Below are positions 18,818 through 28,452 of a stretch of 35,140 nt of DNA, piece by piece (the first letter of the stretch is position 1; the number at the start of each line of letters is the position of its first letter). The notes beneath the pieces were generated by a model. The model had not been told where the DNA came from and made no database searches. It saw nothing but the letters and a program-made list of their open reading frames with translations. The position numbers and the translations under genes are program-made. Origin of the DNA: an uncultured Pelagibacteraceae bacterium (GTDB taxonomy: Bacteria; Pseudomonadota; Alphaproteobacteria; Pelagibacterales; Pelagibacteraceae). The stretch covers positions 1-35,140 of the forward strand of contig CACPPK010000014.1 in assembly GCA_902635845.1 (NCBI GenBank). Reading direction: 5' to 3'.

Positions 18818-19066
18818 ATGAAAGATAAAATTTTACCACCTGATTATGATCAGTTCTCAGTTGAGGAGCTGACAGAAAAAGCAAATAAGATTATAGAGTC
18901 CCTAGAAAGGGAAAATGATTTAAACAATTCAGTTGATAGTTATCAAGAACTTTTAAAACTAAACAATATTATTGAAAAGAAATTTCATAAAAATTTTAAA
19001 ACTATTGGGGAAGAGACAAATAAGAAGATCATAGAAATAACAAAAAAAAATGAAAAAACAACTTAA
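18818..19066 (+). CDS. xseB: Exodeoxyribonuclease VII small subunit XseB
   Basis: Small subunit of exonuclease VII, 82 residues, a normal length. The family pattern is seen in FSVEELTEKANKIIESLERENDLNNSVDSYQEL, split across about residues 13-45: a two-helix hairpin with the conserved leucines and the charged pair around the turn. XseB wraps the large subunit XseA, which is not in this window. Its 3' end overlaps ispA by 17 nt, and the order xseB-ispA-dxs is common in proteobacteria, which supports the call despite the short length. Confidence 0.88.
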   Translation: MKDKILPPDYDQFSVEELTEKANKIIESLERENDLNNSVDSYQELLKLNNIIEKKFHKNFKTIGEETNKKIIEITKKNEKTT

Positions 19067-19922
19067 TAAAATTGCTAAGGATACCAATATATTCCTTAAA
19101 AAATATATTAATTCACAAAAATATTCTCATTTAATGTCTCCCATGAAATATGGTTTATTTCCAGGTGGAAAAAAAATTAGATCTAAAATTTTAATTGACT
19201 TAGGTTCATTATTCTCAATTGATTATAAAACATTAATAATAATTGGATCAGCTGTTGAATGTATTCATGCTTATTCACTTATTCATGATGATCTACCCTG
19301 TATGGATGACGACAATATAAGAAGAGGCAAACCTTCAACTCACATTAAATTTGGTGAGTCTACGGCAGTCTTAGCAGGTAATTCATTATTAACTTTAGCC
19401 TTTGAAATATTATCAAATCCAAGATTGAAATTAAATGAAAAGATTAAAATAGATTTAATAAAAAAATTATCAGAATGCTCAGGTCATCTAGGAATAGCTG
19501 GGGGGCAATATTTAGATTTAAGCTACGAGAGAAAGAAAATATCAAAGAATAAAATATTAGAAATGGAAATCAAGAAAACTGGAATGTTATTTAGTTTTTG
19601 TTGTGCAGCTCCTGCAATAATTAAGAAAAAGACAATTCAAGAAATTAAATTTTTTGAGAATATTGGATCAAAAATTGGTCTTTTGTTTCAAATAGCCGAT
19701 GACTTAATTGACCTGAAAAGTAATTCTAAGGAAGCTGGAAAAAAAACAGGAAAAGATCAAAAAAAGGGCAAGGCAACGCTTATAAATTTAATAGGCCATG
19801 ATGACTCAGTTAAGTATTGTGATAATATAATAAAAGATGTTAATAAGAATTTAAGTAAATATGGTTCAAAATCTAAAAAAATTAATGAAACATTAAAGTA
19901 TATATTGAATAGAAAAAAATGA
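19050..19922 (+). CDS. ispA: Short-chain polyprenyl (farnesyl/geranylgeranyl) diphosphate synthase
   Basis: Trans-prenyltransferase of 290 residues that condenses IPP with DMAPP/GPP to C15 or C20 diphosphates. The first aspartate-rich motif is DDLPCMD (80-86), whose two extra residues between the Asp groups (DDxxxxD) are typical of bacterial IspA. The second is DDLID (217-221). [10 protein letters not shown] (about 39-48) is the IPP-binding block and GGQYLDL the helix that sets the pocket. It lies between xseB and dxs, overlapping dxs by 4 nt (ATGA), so the pathway's first enzyme and this later one are coexpressed. Product length cannot be fixed from sequence alone. Confidence 0.92.
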   Translation: MKKQLNKIAKDTNIFLKKYINSQKYSHLMSPMKYGLFPGGKKIRSKILIDLGSLFSIDYKTLIIIGSAVECIHAYSLIHDDLPCMDDDNIRRGKPSTHIKFGESTAVLAGNSLLTLAFEILSNPRLKLNEKIKIDLIKKLSECSGHLGIAGGQYLDLSYERKKISKNKILEMEIKKTGMLFSFCCAAPAIIKKKTIQEIKFFENIGSKIGLLFQIADDLIDLKSNSKEAGKKTGKDQKKGKATLINLIGHDDSVKYCDNIIKDVNKNLSKYGSKSKKINETLKYILNRKK

Positions 19923-21835
19923 AAAAAAGTTATCAATTTTTAAATGATATAAACTTTCCATCTGATTTAAGAAAAATTTCTGAAAGAAATTTACAAAAAG
20001 TTGCAGATGAGGTGAGGGAGGAAATGATTGATGCTGTTTCGCAAACAGGAGGACACTTAGGTGCTGGTTTGGGGGTTGTAGAACTTACAGTCGCACTTCA
20101 TTACGTATTTGATACGCCAAATGATAAATTAATATGGGATGTGGGCCATCAATCTTATCCACATAAAATTTTGACTGGTAGAAAAGACAAAATTAGAACT
20201 TTGCGACAGGGCGATGGTTTATCAGGTTTTACCAAAAGATCTGAAAGTGAATATGATCCATTTGGAGCGGCTCATAGTTCAACATCTATTTCTTCTGCAT
20301 TAGGTATTGCCGAAGCAAATAAATTAGAAAATAAATCTTCCAATGTTGTAGCTGTCATAGGAGATGGAGCAATTAGTGCAGGCATGGCTTACGAAGCTAT
20401 GAATAATGCTGGAGCATCTAAGACAAAAATGATTGTCATTTTAAATGATAATGACATGTCAATTGCAAAGCCAGTTGGAGCAATGAGAACTTACTTAGCG
20501 AAATTATTTACTGGTAAAATATATTTTAGTCTTAGAGAAACTTTAAAATTAATTACATCTGCATTTTCAAAAAGATTTAGTGCTAAAGCAGGTAAAGCAG
20601 AGGATTTTTTCCGTTCAGCAGTTACAGGGGGTACATTATTCAGTTCACTTGGTTTTTATTATGCAGGACCTATAGACGGTCATGATTTATCAAGCTTAGT
20701 TCCAATTCTAAAAAATGCAAAAGACTCAAGACATGAAGGTCCTATAATGATCCATATTAAAACACAAAAAGGCAAGGGTTATTCTTATGCAGAAAAAGCA
20801 AATGACCATTATCATGGAGTGTCAAAATTTAATGTGGAGACTGGAGAACAGTTAAAGAGTAAATCTAATCTTCCAGCTTATACAAAAGTTTTTGCTAATA
20901 CGTTAGTGAAACACGCAAAAAAAGATAGCAAAATAATCGGAATAACAGCAGCGATGCCAGGAGGGACTGGTATGGATATTTTTGGAAAAGAGTTTCCAAA
21001 TAGAATGTTTGACGTAGGAATAGCAGAACAACACGCAGTAACTTTTGCAGCTGGTTTAGCAACCGAGGGATATAAACCATATGCTGCAATTTATTCTACA
21101 TTTTTACAGAGAGCATATGATCAAGTAGTACATGATGTTGCTATTCAAAGTTTACCTGTTAGATTTGCGATAGATAGAGCAGGATTAGTTGGTGCTGACG
21201 GATCAACACACGCTGGTTCATTTGATATAACCTACTTATCAACTTTGCCTAACTTTGTAGTAATGGCAGCGAGTGATGAAGCTGAACTAGTTAAAATGAT
21301 TAATACTTCAGTGGATATAAATGATAGACCTTCTGCAATCAGGTATCCAAGAGGTACAGGAGTTGGTGCCGATCTTCCATCAATAGATGAAAAAATTAAA
21401 ATTGGTAAAGGGAGAATTATTGAACAAGGAACACAGGTTTGTATTTTGAACCTCGGGACTCGACTTGAGGAGTGTAAGTTAGCTGCAGAGGAGTTAAAAG
21501 CAAAAGGAATTTCAACAACTTTGATTGATGCTAGATTTGCTAAGCCTTTAGACGAAGAACTTATACTAAAATCTGCTAAAGAACATGAGCTTATGATTAC
21601 TATTGAGGAAGGATCAATAGGAGGTTTTGGTTCTCATGTAAAAAATTTGTTAGCTGAAAAAGGAGTATTTGATAAAGGTTTAAAATTTAGATCAATGACT
21701 TTACCAGATGAATTTATTGAACAAGACGACCCAAAAAAAATGTACGACAAAGCTGGATTGAATAGTTCTCAAATTTCAAAGAAAATTTTAGATATTTTTT
21801 TCCAAAAAGATAAAATTAGAGTTGTGAAAAATTAA
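19919..21835 (+). CDS. dxs: 1-deoxy-D-xylulose-5-phosphate synthase
   Basis: Thiamine-diphosphate enzyme that starts the MEP isoprenoid pathway and also feeds thiamine and pyridoxal synthesis. The 638 residues are full length. [21 protein letters not shown] (44-64) is N-terminal. The TPP/Mg motif is [18 protein letters not shown] (148-165), with NDNDMSIA after it. [17 protein letters not shown] carries the catalytic Glu, and the transketolase C-domain completes the protein. The stop lies 6 bp from the convergent aroC stop. Since Dxs needs thiamine diphosphate, its activity depends on the HMP salvage to which thiD points. Confidence 0.97.
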   Translation: MKKSYQFLNDINFPSDLRKISERNLQKVADEVREEMIDAVSQTGGHLGAGLGVVELTVALHYVFDTPNDKLIWDVGHQSYPHKILTGRKDKIRTLRQGDGLSGFTKRSESEYDPFGAAHSSTSISSALGIAEANKLENKSSNVVAVIGDGAISAGMAYEAMNNAGASKTKMIVILNDNDMSIAKPVGAMRTYLAKLFTGKIYFSLRETLKLITSAFSKRFSAKAGKAEDFFRSAVTGGTLFSSLGFYYAGPIDGHDLSSLVPILKNAKDSRHEGPIMIHIKTQKGKGYSYAEKANDHYHGVSKFNVETGEQLKSKSNLPAYTKVFANTLVKHAKKDSKIIGITAAMPGGTGMDIFGKEFPNRMFDVGIAEQHAVTFAAGLATEGYKPYAAIYSTFLQRAYDQVVHDVAIQSLPVRFAIDRAGLVGADGSTHAGSFDITYLSTLPNFVVMAASDEAELVKMINTSVDINDRPSAIRYPRGTGVGADLPSIDEKIKIGKGRIIEQGTQVCILNLGTRLEECKLAAEELKAKGISTTLIDARFAKPLDEELILKSAKEHELMITIEEGSIGGFGSHVKNLLAEKGVFDKGLKFRSMTLPDEFIEQDDPKKMYDKAGLNSSQISKKILDIFFQKDKIRVVKN

Positions 21836-21841
21836 TTTAGG

Positions 21842-22924
21842 CTAACTACACTGAGCCTTATTCATTAAGTAGTGGTCAAGTAAAACACAGTTCATCATGG
21901 CCTCACCAATTGGAACAGCTCGAATTCCTACACAAGGATCATGTCTACCTTTGACAGATATTGAAGTATTTTTACCAAATTTATTTATTGTTTTTCTACT
22001 AGTTAGAATTGATGATGTTGGTTTTACTGCAAAAGATACAATAATTTCTTGTCCTGTAGAAATTCCACCCAAAATTCCTCCAGCGTTATTTGAATTGAAT
22101 TTCAATTTATTTCCTTTTGAGGAAATTTCATCTGAGTTTTGTTCTCCACTTAATTGTGAAGAGTTCATTCCTGCTCCAATATTTACACCTTTTACTGCAT
22201 TAATACTCATTAGACCTGAAGCAATGTCAGTATCCAATTTTGAGTAAATTGGAGCACCTAAACCAACCGGGATACCTCTTGCTCTTATTTCAATAATTGC
22301 TCCACAAGAGGATCCTGATTTTCTTACACTAAGTAAATATTTTTCCCATAGTTTTATCATTGATTTATCTGGACAAAAAAATGGATTTTTTGAAATTACT
22401 TTATCGTTCCATTGGTTTGTATCACATCCAAGAATACCTAGCTGTGTTACTGCACCAATTATTTTAAATTTTTTACCTAATTTTTTCTGAAGTACAACTT
22501 TTGCTATTGCACCAGCAGCAACACGTGCTGCAGTTTCTCTAGCAGAAGATCTGCCGCCACCTCTATAGTCTCTAATTCCATATTTTTTAAAATAAGTAAA
22601 ATCCGCATGACCTGGTCTGAACTTGTCTTTGATATTGCTATAATCTTTAGATCTCATATCTTTGTTATAGATTATAAGAGAAATAGGTGTTCCTGTAGTT
22701 TTTCCTTCAAATAATCCTGATAATATCTGAACTTTATCATCCTCTTTTCGCTGAGTTGTAAATTTAGATTGTCCTGGTTTTCTTTTATCTAATTCTATCT
22801 GAATATCTTGCTCTTTTAGATTTATGTTTGGAGGACAACCATCAACAATACAACCAATTGCAGGCCCATGAGACTCTCCCCAAGTTGTGAAACGAAATAG
22901 CTTTCCAAAAGTATTAAATGACAT
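21842..22924 (-). CDS. aroC: Chorismate synthase AroC
   Basis: FMN-dependent last enzyme of the shikimate pathway. The 360 residues include all three classic signatures: [20 protein letters not shown] near the N-terminus (about 13-32), [40 protein letters not shown] in the middle, and [19 protein letters not shown] near the C-terminus. The gene is divergent from pdxH with 33 bp between start codons, and both products are flavin (FMN) enzymes, which may be coincidence. It is convergent with dxs. Confidence 0.96.
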   Translation of the reverse strand: MSFNTFGKLFRFTTWGESHGPAIGCIVDGCPPNINLKEQDIQIELDKRKPGQSKFTTQRKEDDKVQILSGLFEGKTTGTPISLIIYNKDMRSKDYSNIKDKFRPGHADFTYFKKYGIRDYRGGGRSSARETAARVAAGAIAKVVLQKKLGKKFKIIGAVTQLGILGCDTNQWNDKVISKNPFFCPDKSMIKLWEKYLLSVRKSGSSCGAIIEIRARGIPVGLGAPIYSKLDTDIASGLMSINAVKGVNIGAGMNSSQLSGEQNSDEISSKGNKLKFNSNNAGGILGGISTGQEIIVSFAVKPTSSILTSRKTINKFGKNTSISVKGRHDPCVGIRAVPIGEAMMNCVLLDHYLMNKAQCS

Positions 22925-22957
22925 TATTTATATTATATAGATTATTTTGTTTAAATT

Positions 22958-23584
22958 ATGAATCAAAAAAACTCTTTAGGTCTTAACAGTTGCTTTCTAG
23001 ATAAAGATGATCCGTTTCAATTATTTCATGAATGGATGGAAGAAGCAAAGAAAACAGAGCCAAATGATCCAAATGCCGTTTCTTTAGCCACATCAAATCA
23101 ATTCAACAAGCCTTCGGTTAGAATGGTTTTACTTAAAGATTTCAGTAAAGATGGATTTGTATTTTATACAAATTTAAATAGTCAAAAGGGAAATGAGTTA
23201 AAAGAAAATCCATATGCTGCGATGTGTTTTCATTGGAAAAGTCTTTTAAGACAAATAAGAATTAACGGAGAGGTTTCATTGGTCTCCGATCAGGTTGCAG
23301 ATGAGTATTATTCGTCTAGAGCATATGAAAGTCGTATTGGAGCATGGGCTTCTAAGCAAAGTGAAGAGTTAAATTCACGAGACCAATTGATAAAATCTAT
23401 TCAAGATTACAAAAAAAAATTTAGCAACAAAACAGAGGTGCCAAGACCAAGTCATTGGTCTGGATGGATTTTATCACCAGTTAGTATTGAATTTTGGTTA
23501 GATGGTGAAAACAGAATTCATGAAAGATTAAAATATAATAAAGATAATTCAGGAAAGTGGATAAAGACTTTATTAAGTCCTTAA
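22958..23584 (+). CDS. pdxH: Pyridoxamine 5'-phosphate oxidase PdxH
   Basis: FMN-dependent oxidase making pyridoxal 5'-phosphate from pyridoxine- or pyridoxamine-phosphate, by de novo synthesis or salvage. The 208-residue sequence is standard. NAVSLATSNQFNKPSVRMVLLKDF (about 39-62) and FYTNLNSQKG contact FMN. SRIGAWASKQS and PRPSHWSGWILSPVSIEFW are the family signatures, and RIHERLKY near the end is the substrate loop. The last residues LLSP stand for the usual RLxP end. Its TAA interlocks with the stop of the convergent polyprenyl synthase gene through TTAA at 23581-23584. Confidence 0.95.
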   Translation: MNQKNSLGLNSCFLDKDDPFQLFHEWMEEAKKTEPNDPNAVSLATSNQFNKPSVRMVLLKDFSKDGFVFYTNLNSQKGNELKENPYAAMCFHWKSLLRQIRINGEVSLVSDQVADEYYSSRAYESRIGAWASKQSEELNSRDQLIKSIQDYKKKFSNKTEVPRPSHWSGWILSPVSIEFWLDGENRIHERLKYNKDNSGKWIKTLLSP

Positions 23585-24594
23585 AAATTTCTTGATAAAC
23601 TAAATGATGTTAATTTTTTAAGAATAGTTTTTTCTTTAGAGTCTTGAAATACACTTAGAGAATTTGAAGCTAAATTTATGTAGTGTTGAGCTTTTTGATA
23701 GCACTCCTGAATTATTTTATATTTATTTATAAGAGCAAGAACTTCATTAAAGTCATCTTTTGTTCTCAACTCTTTATCAAATTTATTTGATAGAATTTTT
23801 TTTTCATCATCTCCTAATTTTTGAAAAAGTAAGATTATTGGTAAAGTAATTTTTCCCTCAAAAAAATCTTGACCAATTTTTTTACCAAATAGTTTCAGCT
23901 CAGAATTATAATCAAGCGTGTCATCTGCAATTTGAAAAGTTAATCCTAAATTTCTTCCATAAAATTCTAAAGCATCTTTTTCTTTATTTTCTACATCAGA
24001 TAAAATTGCACCAACTTTAGTTGCTGCCGCAAATAATTCAGCAGTTTTAGATGAAATTATTTTTAAATATGTTTCTTCCAACATATCAACCTCACCTTTA
24101 TGTTGAAGTTGTAGAACTTCTCCTTGAGCTATTTTAGATGAAGTGGAAGATAATAACTTTAAAACTTCTAAGTTTCCGTCTTCTACCATCATCTCAAAAC
24201 ATCTACTTAATAAATAATCTCCTATTAAAACTGAGGAGTGATTGTTCCAAACTTTGTTTAAAGTTTCTTTTCCTCTTCTGACAGTACCTTCATCAATTAC
24301 ATCATCATGCATTAATGTTGCGCTGTGAATTAATTCAACACATGCAGCCAAATTTATATCTCTAGATCCTTTTGAGTAACCACATAATTTTGCGCTTCCC
24401 AAAGTTAATAATGCTCTTAGTCTTTTTCCTCCAGTCTCTATGTGATAATCTGTCATTTTTTGAACTAACTGTACGTCACTAGATAATTTTGATTTTATTT
24501 TTTCTTCTGTCAAAATGAGTTTTTCTTCAACCGAGTTTTTAAGTTGAAAATATGAATCATTTATCTGATTTTTAAGCTGTACAACTGTTCCCAT
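23581..24594 (-). CDS. ispB: Long-chain polyprenyl (octaprenyl/decaprenyl) diphosphate synthase
   Basis: Second trans-prenyltransferase in the window, 337 residues, making the ubiquinone side chain (C40-C50). Aspartate motifs are DDVID (97-101) and DDTLD (224-228). The first is the plain DDxxD of long-chain synthases, unlike the DDxxxxD of the ispA product. GGKRLRALLTL (55-65) binds IPP and EVLQLQHKGEVDM is the expected mid-helix. The exact chain length cannot be read here; decaprenyl is usual in alphaproteobacteria. The 114-bp spacer upstream is shared with the divergent sppA; a TATACT lies on the minus strand at 24609-24614 without a convincing -35. Confidence 0.92.
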   Translation of the reverse strand: MGTVVQLKNQINDSYFQLKNSVEEKLILTEEKIKSKLSSDVQLVQKMTDYHIETGGKRLRALLTLGSAKLCGYSKGSRDINLAACVELIHSATLMHDDVIDEGTVRRGKETLNKVWNNHSSVLIGDYLLSRCFEMMVEDGNLEVLKLLSSTSSKIAQGEVLQLQHKGEVDMLEETYLKIISSKTAELFAAATKVGAILSDVENKEKDALEFYGRNLGLTFQIADDTLDYNSELKLFGKKIGQDFFEGKITLPIILLFQKLGDDEKKILSNKFDKELRTKDDFNEVLALINKYKIIQECYQKAQHYINLASNSLSVFQDSKEKTILKKLTSFSLSRNF

Positions 24595-24640
24595 AACATT
24601 TTTAAATTAGTATAAATTGTATATATATATTACTTATCAA

Positions 24641-24668
24641 TTGACGCACCAGTTTCTTCAATTATAAG
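24641..24668 (+). promoter_or_regulatory. Sigma-70 type promoter of the sppA-glyQS-ppdK operon
   Basis: TTGACG (24641-24646), a 16-bp spacer and TATAAG (24663-24668) form a good housekeeping promoter on the plus strand in the ispB-sppA spacer. Transcription would start near 24675, leaving a leader of about 34 nt before the sppA ATG. It is one of the best -35/-10 pairs in the window. Confidence 0.6.
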
Positions 24669-24708
24669 TAGTCTTTATATTCAATAAATAATTCTATAAG
24701 ACTTAGTT

Positions 24709-25515
24709 ATGTTCTCTTTTTTTAAAAAGAAAAAAATTGTTTCTCACTTAAAATTAAGTGGAGTTATTGGTAATGCAGGAAAATTTAAACAAGGTATCGA
24801 TTTTGCAGGTCAAGAAGAACTAATTAAAAAGGCTTTTTCTCAGAAAAAAGCGGCATGTGTTGCAATATCAATCAATTCTCCAGGAGGATCACCAGTTCAA
24901 TCTCATTTAATCTACAGCTTTATCAAACAACAAGCAAAAAAACACAAAAAAAAAGTTATTGTATTCGCTGAAGATGTTGCGGCCTCTGGAGGGTATTTGA
25001 TTTCTTGTGCTGGGGACGAAATTTATGCAAATTCAAGTTCAATAATTGGATCTATTGGTGTTATTTACTCTTCCTTTGGGTTTACTGAGTTAATAAAAAA
25101 ATTCGGTGTTGAAAGAAGAGTCCATACTGCCGGTAAAAACAAAAGCACACTTGATCCATTTTTAGAAGAAAAAAACGAGGATATTGAAAGATTAAAAAAT
25201 ATTCAATTAGATCTTCACAAAGACTTTATAGATGTTGTTGAAAAAAGTAGAGGATCAAAATTAAATAAATCTGAAGTAGAGCTTTTTTCTGGCGAGTTTT
25301 GGTCAGGAAGTAAAGCAAAAAATTTAGGATTAATTGACGGAATAGGTAATGCACATGAAATATTAAAAGAGAAATTTGGTGAGGATGTAATAATTAAAAA
25401 ATTTGAAAAATCAAAAGGATGGTTAAGTCAAAAACTTTCTTCATCTAGTAATCAATTAGATCAAATAGCAAGTATTTTAGATGAAAGATCAATTTGGCAG
25501 AGATATGGTTTCTAA
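24709..25515 (+). CDS. sppA: S49-family (SppA/SohB-type) serine protease, short form
   Basis: Peptidase of the signal-peptide-peptidase S49 family, 268 residues. The nucleophile Ser93 is in [13 protein letters not shown] and the general base is probably one of the lysines of AGKNKS (143-145). SINSPGGSP (55-62) and SIIGSIGVI are the other family motifs. Relatives usually have an N-terminal membrane anchor or signal peptide; here the N-terminus is [21 protein letters not shown] and I see no hydrophobic helix, so it may be peripheral or cytoplasmic. The neighbouring order sppA-glyQ-glyS-ppdK occurs in other alphaproteobacteria. The 3' end overlaps glyQ. Confidence 0.88.
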   Translation: MFSFFKKKKIVSHLKLSGVIGNAGKFKQGIDFAGQEELIKKAFSQKKAACVAISINSPGGSPVQSHLIYSFIKQQAKKHKKKVIVFAEDVAASGGYLISCAGDEIYANSSSIIGSIGVIYSSFGFTELIKKFGVERRVHTAGKNKSTLDPFLEEKNEDIERLKNIQLDLHKDFIDVVEKSRGSKLNKSEVELFSGEFWSGSKAKNLGLIDGIGNAHEILKEKFGEDVIIKKFEKSKGWLSQKLSSSSNQLDQIASILDERSIWQRYGF

Positions 25516-26386
25516 AGTAAAAAAAGAAAAAAAAAAAATTCAAACATTTCAAGAAACAATTCAAAATCTTCAGAAATTTTGGAGCAAAAAAGGATGCGTT
25601 ATTCTTCAGCCGTACGATATGGAGGTAGGTGCAGGAACTTTTCATCCAGCTACAACACTAAGATCGCTAGGAACTAAACCATGGAAAGCAGCATATGTAC
25701 AACCATCAAGAAGACCTACAGATGGAAGATATGGTAATAATCCGAACAGATTACAACATTATTATCAATTTCAGGTTTTAATTAAACCATCCCCTGAAAA
25801 TATAAAAAAACTTTATCTTAAAAGTTTATCTTCCATAGGCATAGATCATAATGATCATGATATAAGATTTGTTGAGGATGATTGGGAGAGTCCTACCCTA
25901 GGAGCCGCAGGATTGGGTTGGGAAGTATGGTGTGATGGAATGGAAATTACTCAATTTACGTATTTTCAACAGATGGCTGGATTTAATTGTAAACCCGTAT
26001 CTGTTGAAATCACTTATGGCTTAGAAAGAATTTGTATGTTCACTCAAAAAGAAAAAAATGTTTATGATTTATTATGGAATGATGAAGGTATAAAATATCA
26101 ACAAGTATTTCATCAAGCTGAAAAAGAATATTCAGCATACAATTTCGAATATGCAAATATACAAACTCTTTTGAAAATGTTTGAAATGCATGAGTCTGAA
26201 GCAAAAGCTTTGGTAGAAAAAAAAATTTCTTTACCAGCATATGATCAATGTTTAAAAGCTAGTCATGTGTTTAATATTTTAGATGCAAGAGGTGCAATCA
26301 GTGTTGCACAAAGAGCAGGCTATATTGCTAGAATAAGAGATATTATAAAATCTGCAGCAGGTGTTTGGTTGGACAGTCAAAAATAA
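25505..26386 (+). CDS. glyQ: Glycyl-tRNA synthetase alpha subunit GlyQ
   Basis: Catalytic subunit of the tetrameric bacterial-type glycyl-tRNA synthetase. Hallmarks are [42 protein letters not shown], in successive stretches from about residue 15. [51 protein letters not shown] and [12 protein letters not shown] are also present. I prefer the ATG at 25505 (293 residues), just after GGCAGAG. An in-frame ATG at 25481 would add eight residues and has no visible ribosome site. Either start lies inside the end of sppA. The stop overlaps glyS at TAATG. Confidence 0.95.
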   Translation: MVSKVKKEKKKIQTFQETIQNLQKFWSKKGCVILQPYDMEVGAGTFHPATTLRSLGTKPWKAAYVQPSRRPTDGRYGNNPNRLQHYYQFQVLIKPSPENIKKLYLKSLSSIGIDHNDHDIRFVEDDWESPTLGAAGLGWEVWCDGMEITQFTYFQQMAGFNCKPVSVEITYGLERICMFTQKEKNVYDLLWNDEGIKYQQVFHQAEKEYSAYNFEYANIQTLLKMFEMHESEAKALVEKKISLPAYDQCLKASHVFNILDARGAISVAQRAGYIARIRDIIKSAAGVWLDSQK

Positions 26387-28452
26387 TGTCAGAGTTTTTT
26401 TTAGAATTATTCAGTGAGGAAATACCCTCAAATCTTCAGCAAAATTTAAGGGAAAATTTACTTAAAAGTTTTAACGATTTTTTTTTAGAAAAATCAATTT
26501 TATTTAAAAAAAGCTCATCATACTCAACACCAAACAGATTAGTGGTATTGTTTGAAGGTGTTCAAAAAAATGTTGTAATAAAATCTGAGGAGATCAAAGG
26601 TCCAAATATTAAATCACCCGAGGTAGCATTGGAGGGTTTTGCTAGGTCAAATAAAATCTTAAAAAAGGATCTCTACCAGAAGAAAACAGACAAAGGAGAA
26701 TTTTATTTTTTTAAGACAAAATCAAAAAAATTGCTAACAAATGAATTGCTGGAGGAGTCCATCCCAGTATTATTAAATAAAATTCAATGGAAAAAATCAA
26801 TGTATTGGGGAACTTTTGATCTAAATTGGGGTAGACCGTTAAAGTCAATTCTAGCTGTATTTAATAAAAAAAAGTTAAATTTTAAATTTCATCACTTAAT
26901 ATCTTCTAATTCGACTTTTATTGATAAAGAATTTGAGGAAAATAAAAAGTCTTTTTTAGAATTTAAAAATTATAAAAGTTTTTTTAAAAAAATTGACATT
27001 ATTATAGATCATAATGAAAGAAAAAAGTTAATAGAGAAAAAATTTAATAATATATTAAAAAATAAAAATATTAAAATTCAAGATAATCCCAGACTACTTA
27101 ATGAGGTTGTAGATTTAACAGATCAACCAAATATCCTTCTTTGTGAATTTAACAAGAAATTTTTAAATATTCCTAAAGAAATATTAATTATTACCATGCA
27201 ATACCATCAAAAATATTTTCCTATATTTGATAATAAAGAAAATATTACTAATGAATTTTTAGTGGTTGCAAACAAAAAAGACAAAAAGGGATTAATTAAA
27301 TTAGGAAATGAAAGAGTAGTTGAAGCAAGATTAAGCGATGCAGAATTTTTTTGGAAAAAAGATAAATCCCAAAATATGGTCAAAAAAGTTACTGATTTAA
27401 AATCTATGAATTATTTTAAAGGATTAGGAAGTTATTTCGATAAAGCTCAAAGAATGAGAAAATTGGGTGGAATGATATCTGATGAACTTTTAATCAGTAA
27501 AGAAAAAGTTGAATTATCAGCATCAATTTGCAAAGTTGATTTATTATCAGAACTAGTAGGCGAATTTCCAGAACTCCAAGGTGTGATGGGAGGTTATTTT
27601 GCTAGCGCACAAGGTTTTGATAAAGATTTAGCATTGGCTATAAGTGAGCAATATTTACCAATAGGCTCAAGCTCTAGAGTTCCAAAAAAACCATTTAGCA
27701 TAGCCCTTTCACTGGCTGATAAGATAGATACTTTAGTTGGTTTTTTTGGTTTAAATCAAAAGCCAACAAGTTCCAAAGATCCATATGCTCTAAGAAGATT
27801 AGCGTTAGGGGTAATAAGAACAATAGTAGAAAATAAAAAAGATTTTAAAATTAAAGATTTAATTAATTATTGTTCAAGTCTGTATTTTGATCAAGGTTTT
27901 GAAATTGATAACAAATCTTTACAAAATGAATTATCAGATTTTTTAATGGAAAGATTAAAATATTACATGAGGGAAGAAAATATTAGAAATGATATAATTC
28001 AAGCATCAACCAATTCTTTTAACTTAGATCAATCAGTTATTATTTTTAATAAAGCTAAACATTTAAATAAAATAATTAACAAACAAGAAGGTTTAGATAT
28101 TATTGCAAGTTATAAACGAGCTTCAAACATATTAGATAGTGAATTAAAAACTGAAAAAATAGAATTATCAAATACAACTGACCCTGGTATTTTTAAAACT
28201 GAGTTAGAAAAAAACCTATTTAAAAAAATTAGTGAATTAAGGAAATATTTTTTAAGTATAAATAAAGATGAAAATTATGTTCAAACATTGCATAATTTAG
28301 CTAGCATCAAAAGAGAGGTTTTTGACTTTTTTGATAATGTGATTGTGAACGAAGATGATCCAGTCTTAAAGAAAAATAGGCTGGAACTAATCCAAATGAT
28401 GTGTAAAACCTTCAACAATTATGTTAATTTTTCTCTAATCGACTCCCATTAA
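26386..28452 (+). CDS. glyS: Glycyl-tRNA synthetase beta subunit GlyS
   Basis: Beta subunit, 688 residues, needed for tRNA-Gly recognition and activity. The N-terminus [18 protein letters not shown] is the family's LLxExxxEEIP start and fixes the ATG at 26386; a TTG at 26365 would add seven odd residues. The centre holds YHQKYFPIFD, NERVVEARLSDAEFFWKKD, FPELQGVMGGYFA and SLADKIDTLVGFFGLNQKPTSSKDPYALRRLALGVIR, all strongly typical. The C-terminus is the DALR-like anticodon-binding region. It overlaps glyQ and ppdK by one base each (TAATG), so all three should be made in fixed proportion. Confidence 0.95.
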   Translation: MSEFFLELFSEEIPSNLQQNLRENLLKSFNDFFLEKSILFKKSSSYSTPNRLVVLFEGVQKNVVIKSEEIKGPNIKSPEVALEGFARSNKILKKDLYQKKTDKGEFYFFKTKSKKLLTNELLEESIPVLLNKIQWKKSMYWGTFDLNWGRPLKSILAVFNKKKLNFKFHHLISSNSTFIDKEFEENKKSFLEFKNYKSFFKKIDIIIDHNERKKLIEKKFNNILKNKNIKIQDNPRLLNEVVDLTDQPNILLCEFNKKFLNIPKEILIITMQYHQKYFPIFDNKENITNEFLVVANKKDKKGLIKLGNERVVEARLSDAEFFWKKDKSQNMVKKVTDLKSMNYFKGLGSYFDKAQRMRKLGGMISDELLISKEKVELSASICKVDLLSELVGEFPELQGVMGGYFASAQGFDKDLALAISEQYLPIGSSSRVPKKPFSIALSLADKIDTLVGFFGLNQKPTSSKDPYALRRLALGVIRTIVENKKDFKIKDLINYCSSLYFDQGFEIDNKSLQNELSDFLMERLKYYMREENIRNDIIQASTNSFNLDQSVIIFNKAKHLNKIINKQEGLDIIASYKRASNILDSELKTEKIELSNTTDPGIFKTELEKNLFKKISELRKYFLSINKDENYVQTLHNLASIKREVFDFFDNVIVNEDDPVLKKNRLELIQMMCKTFNNYVNFSLIDSH

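Noticed and set aside
21897..22247. Plus-strand open frame of 116 codons within aroC
   Set aside because: It is antisense to the conserved [17 protein letters not shown] region of chorismate synthase and has no recognisable protein features.
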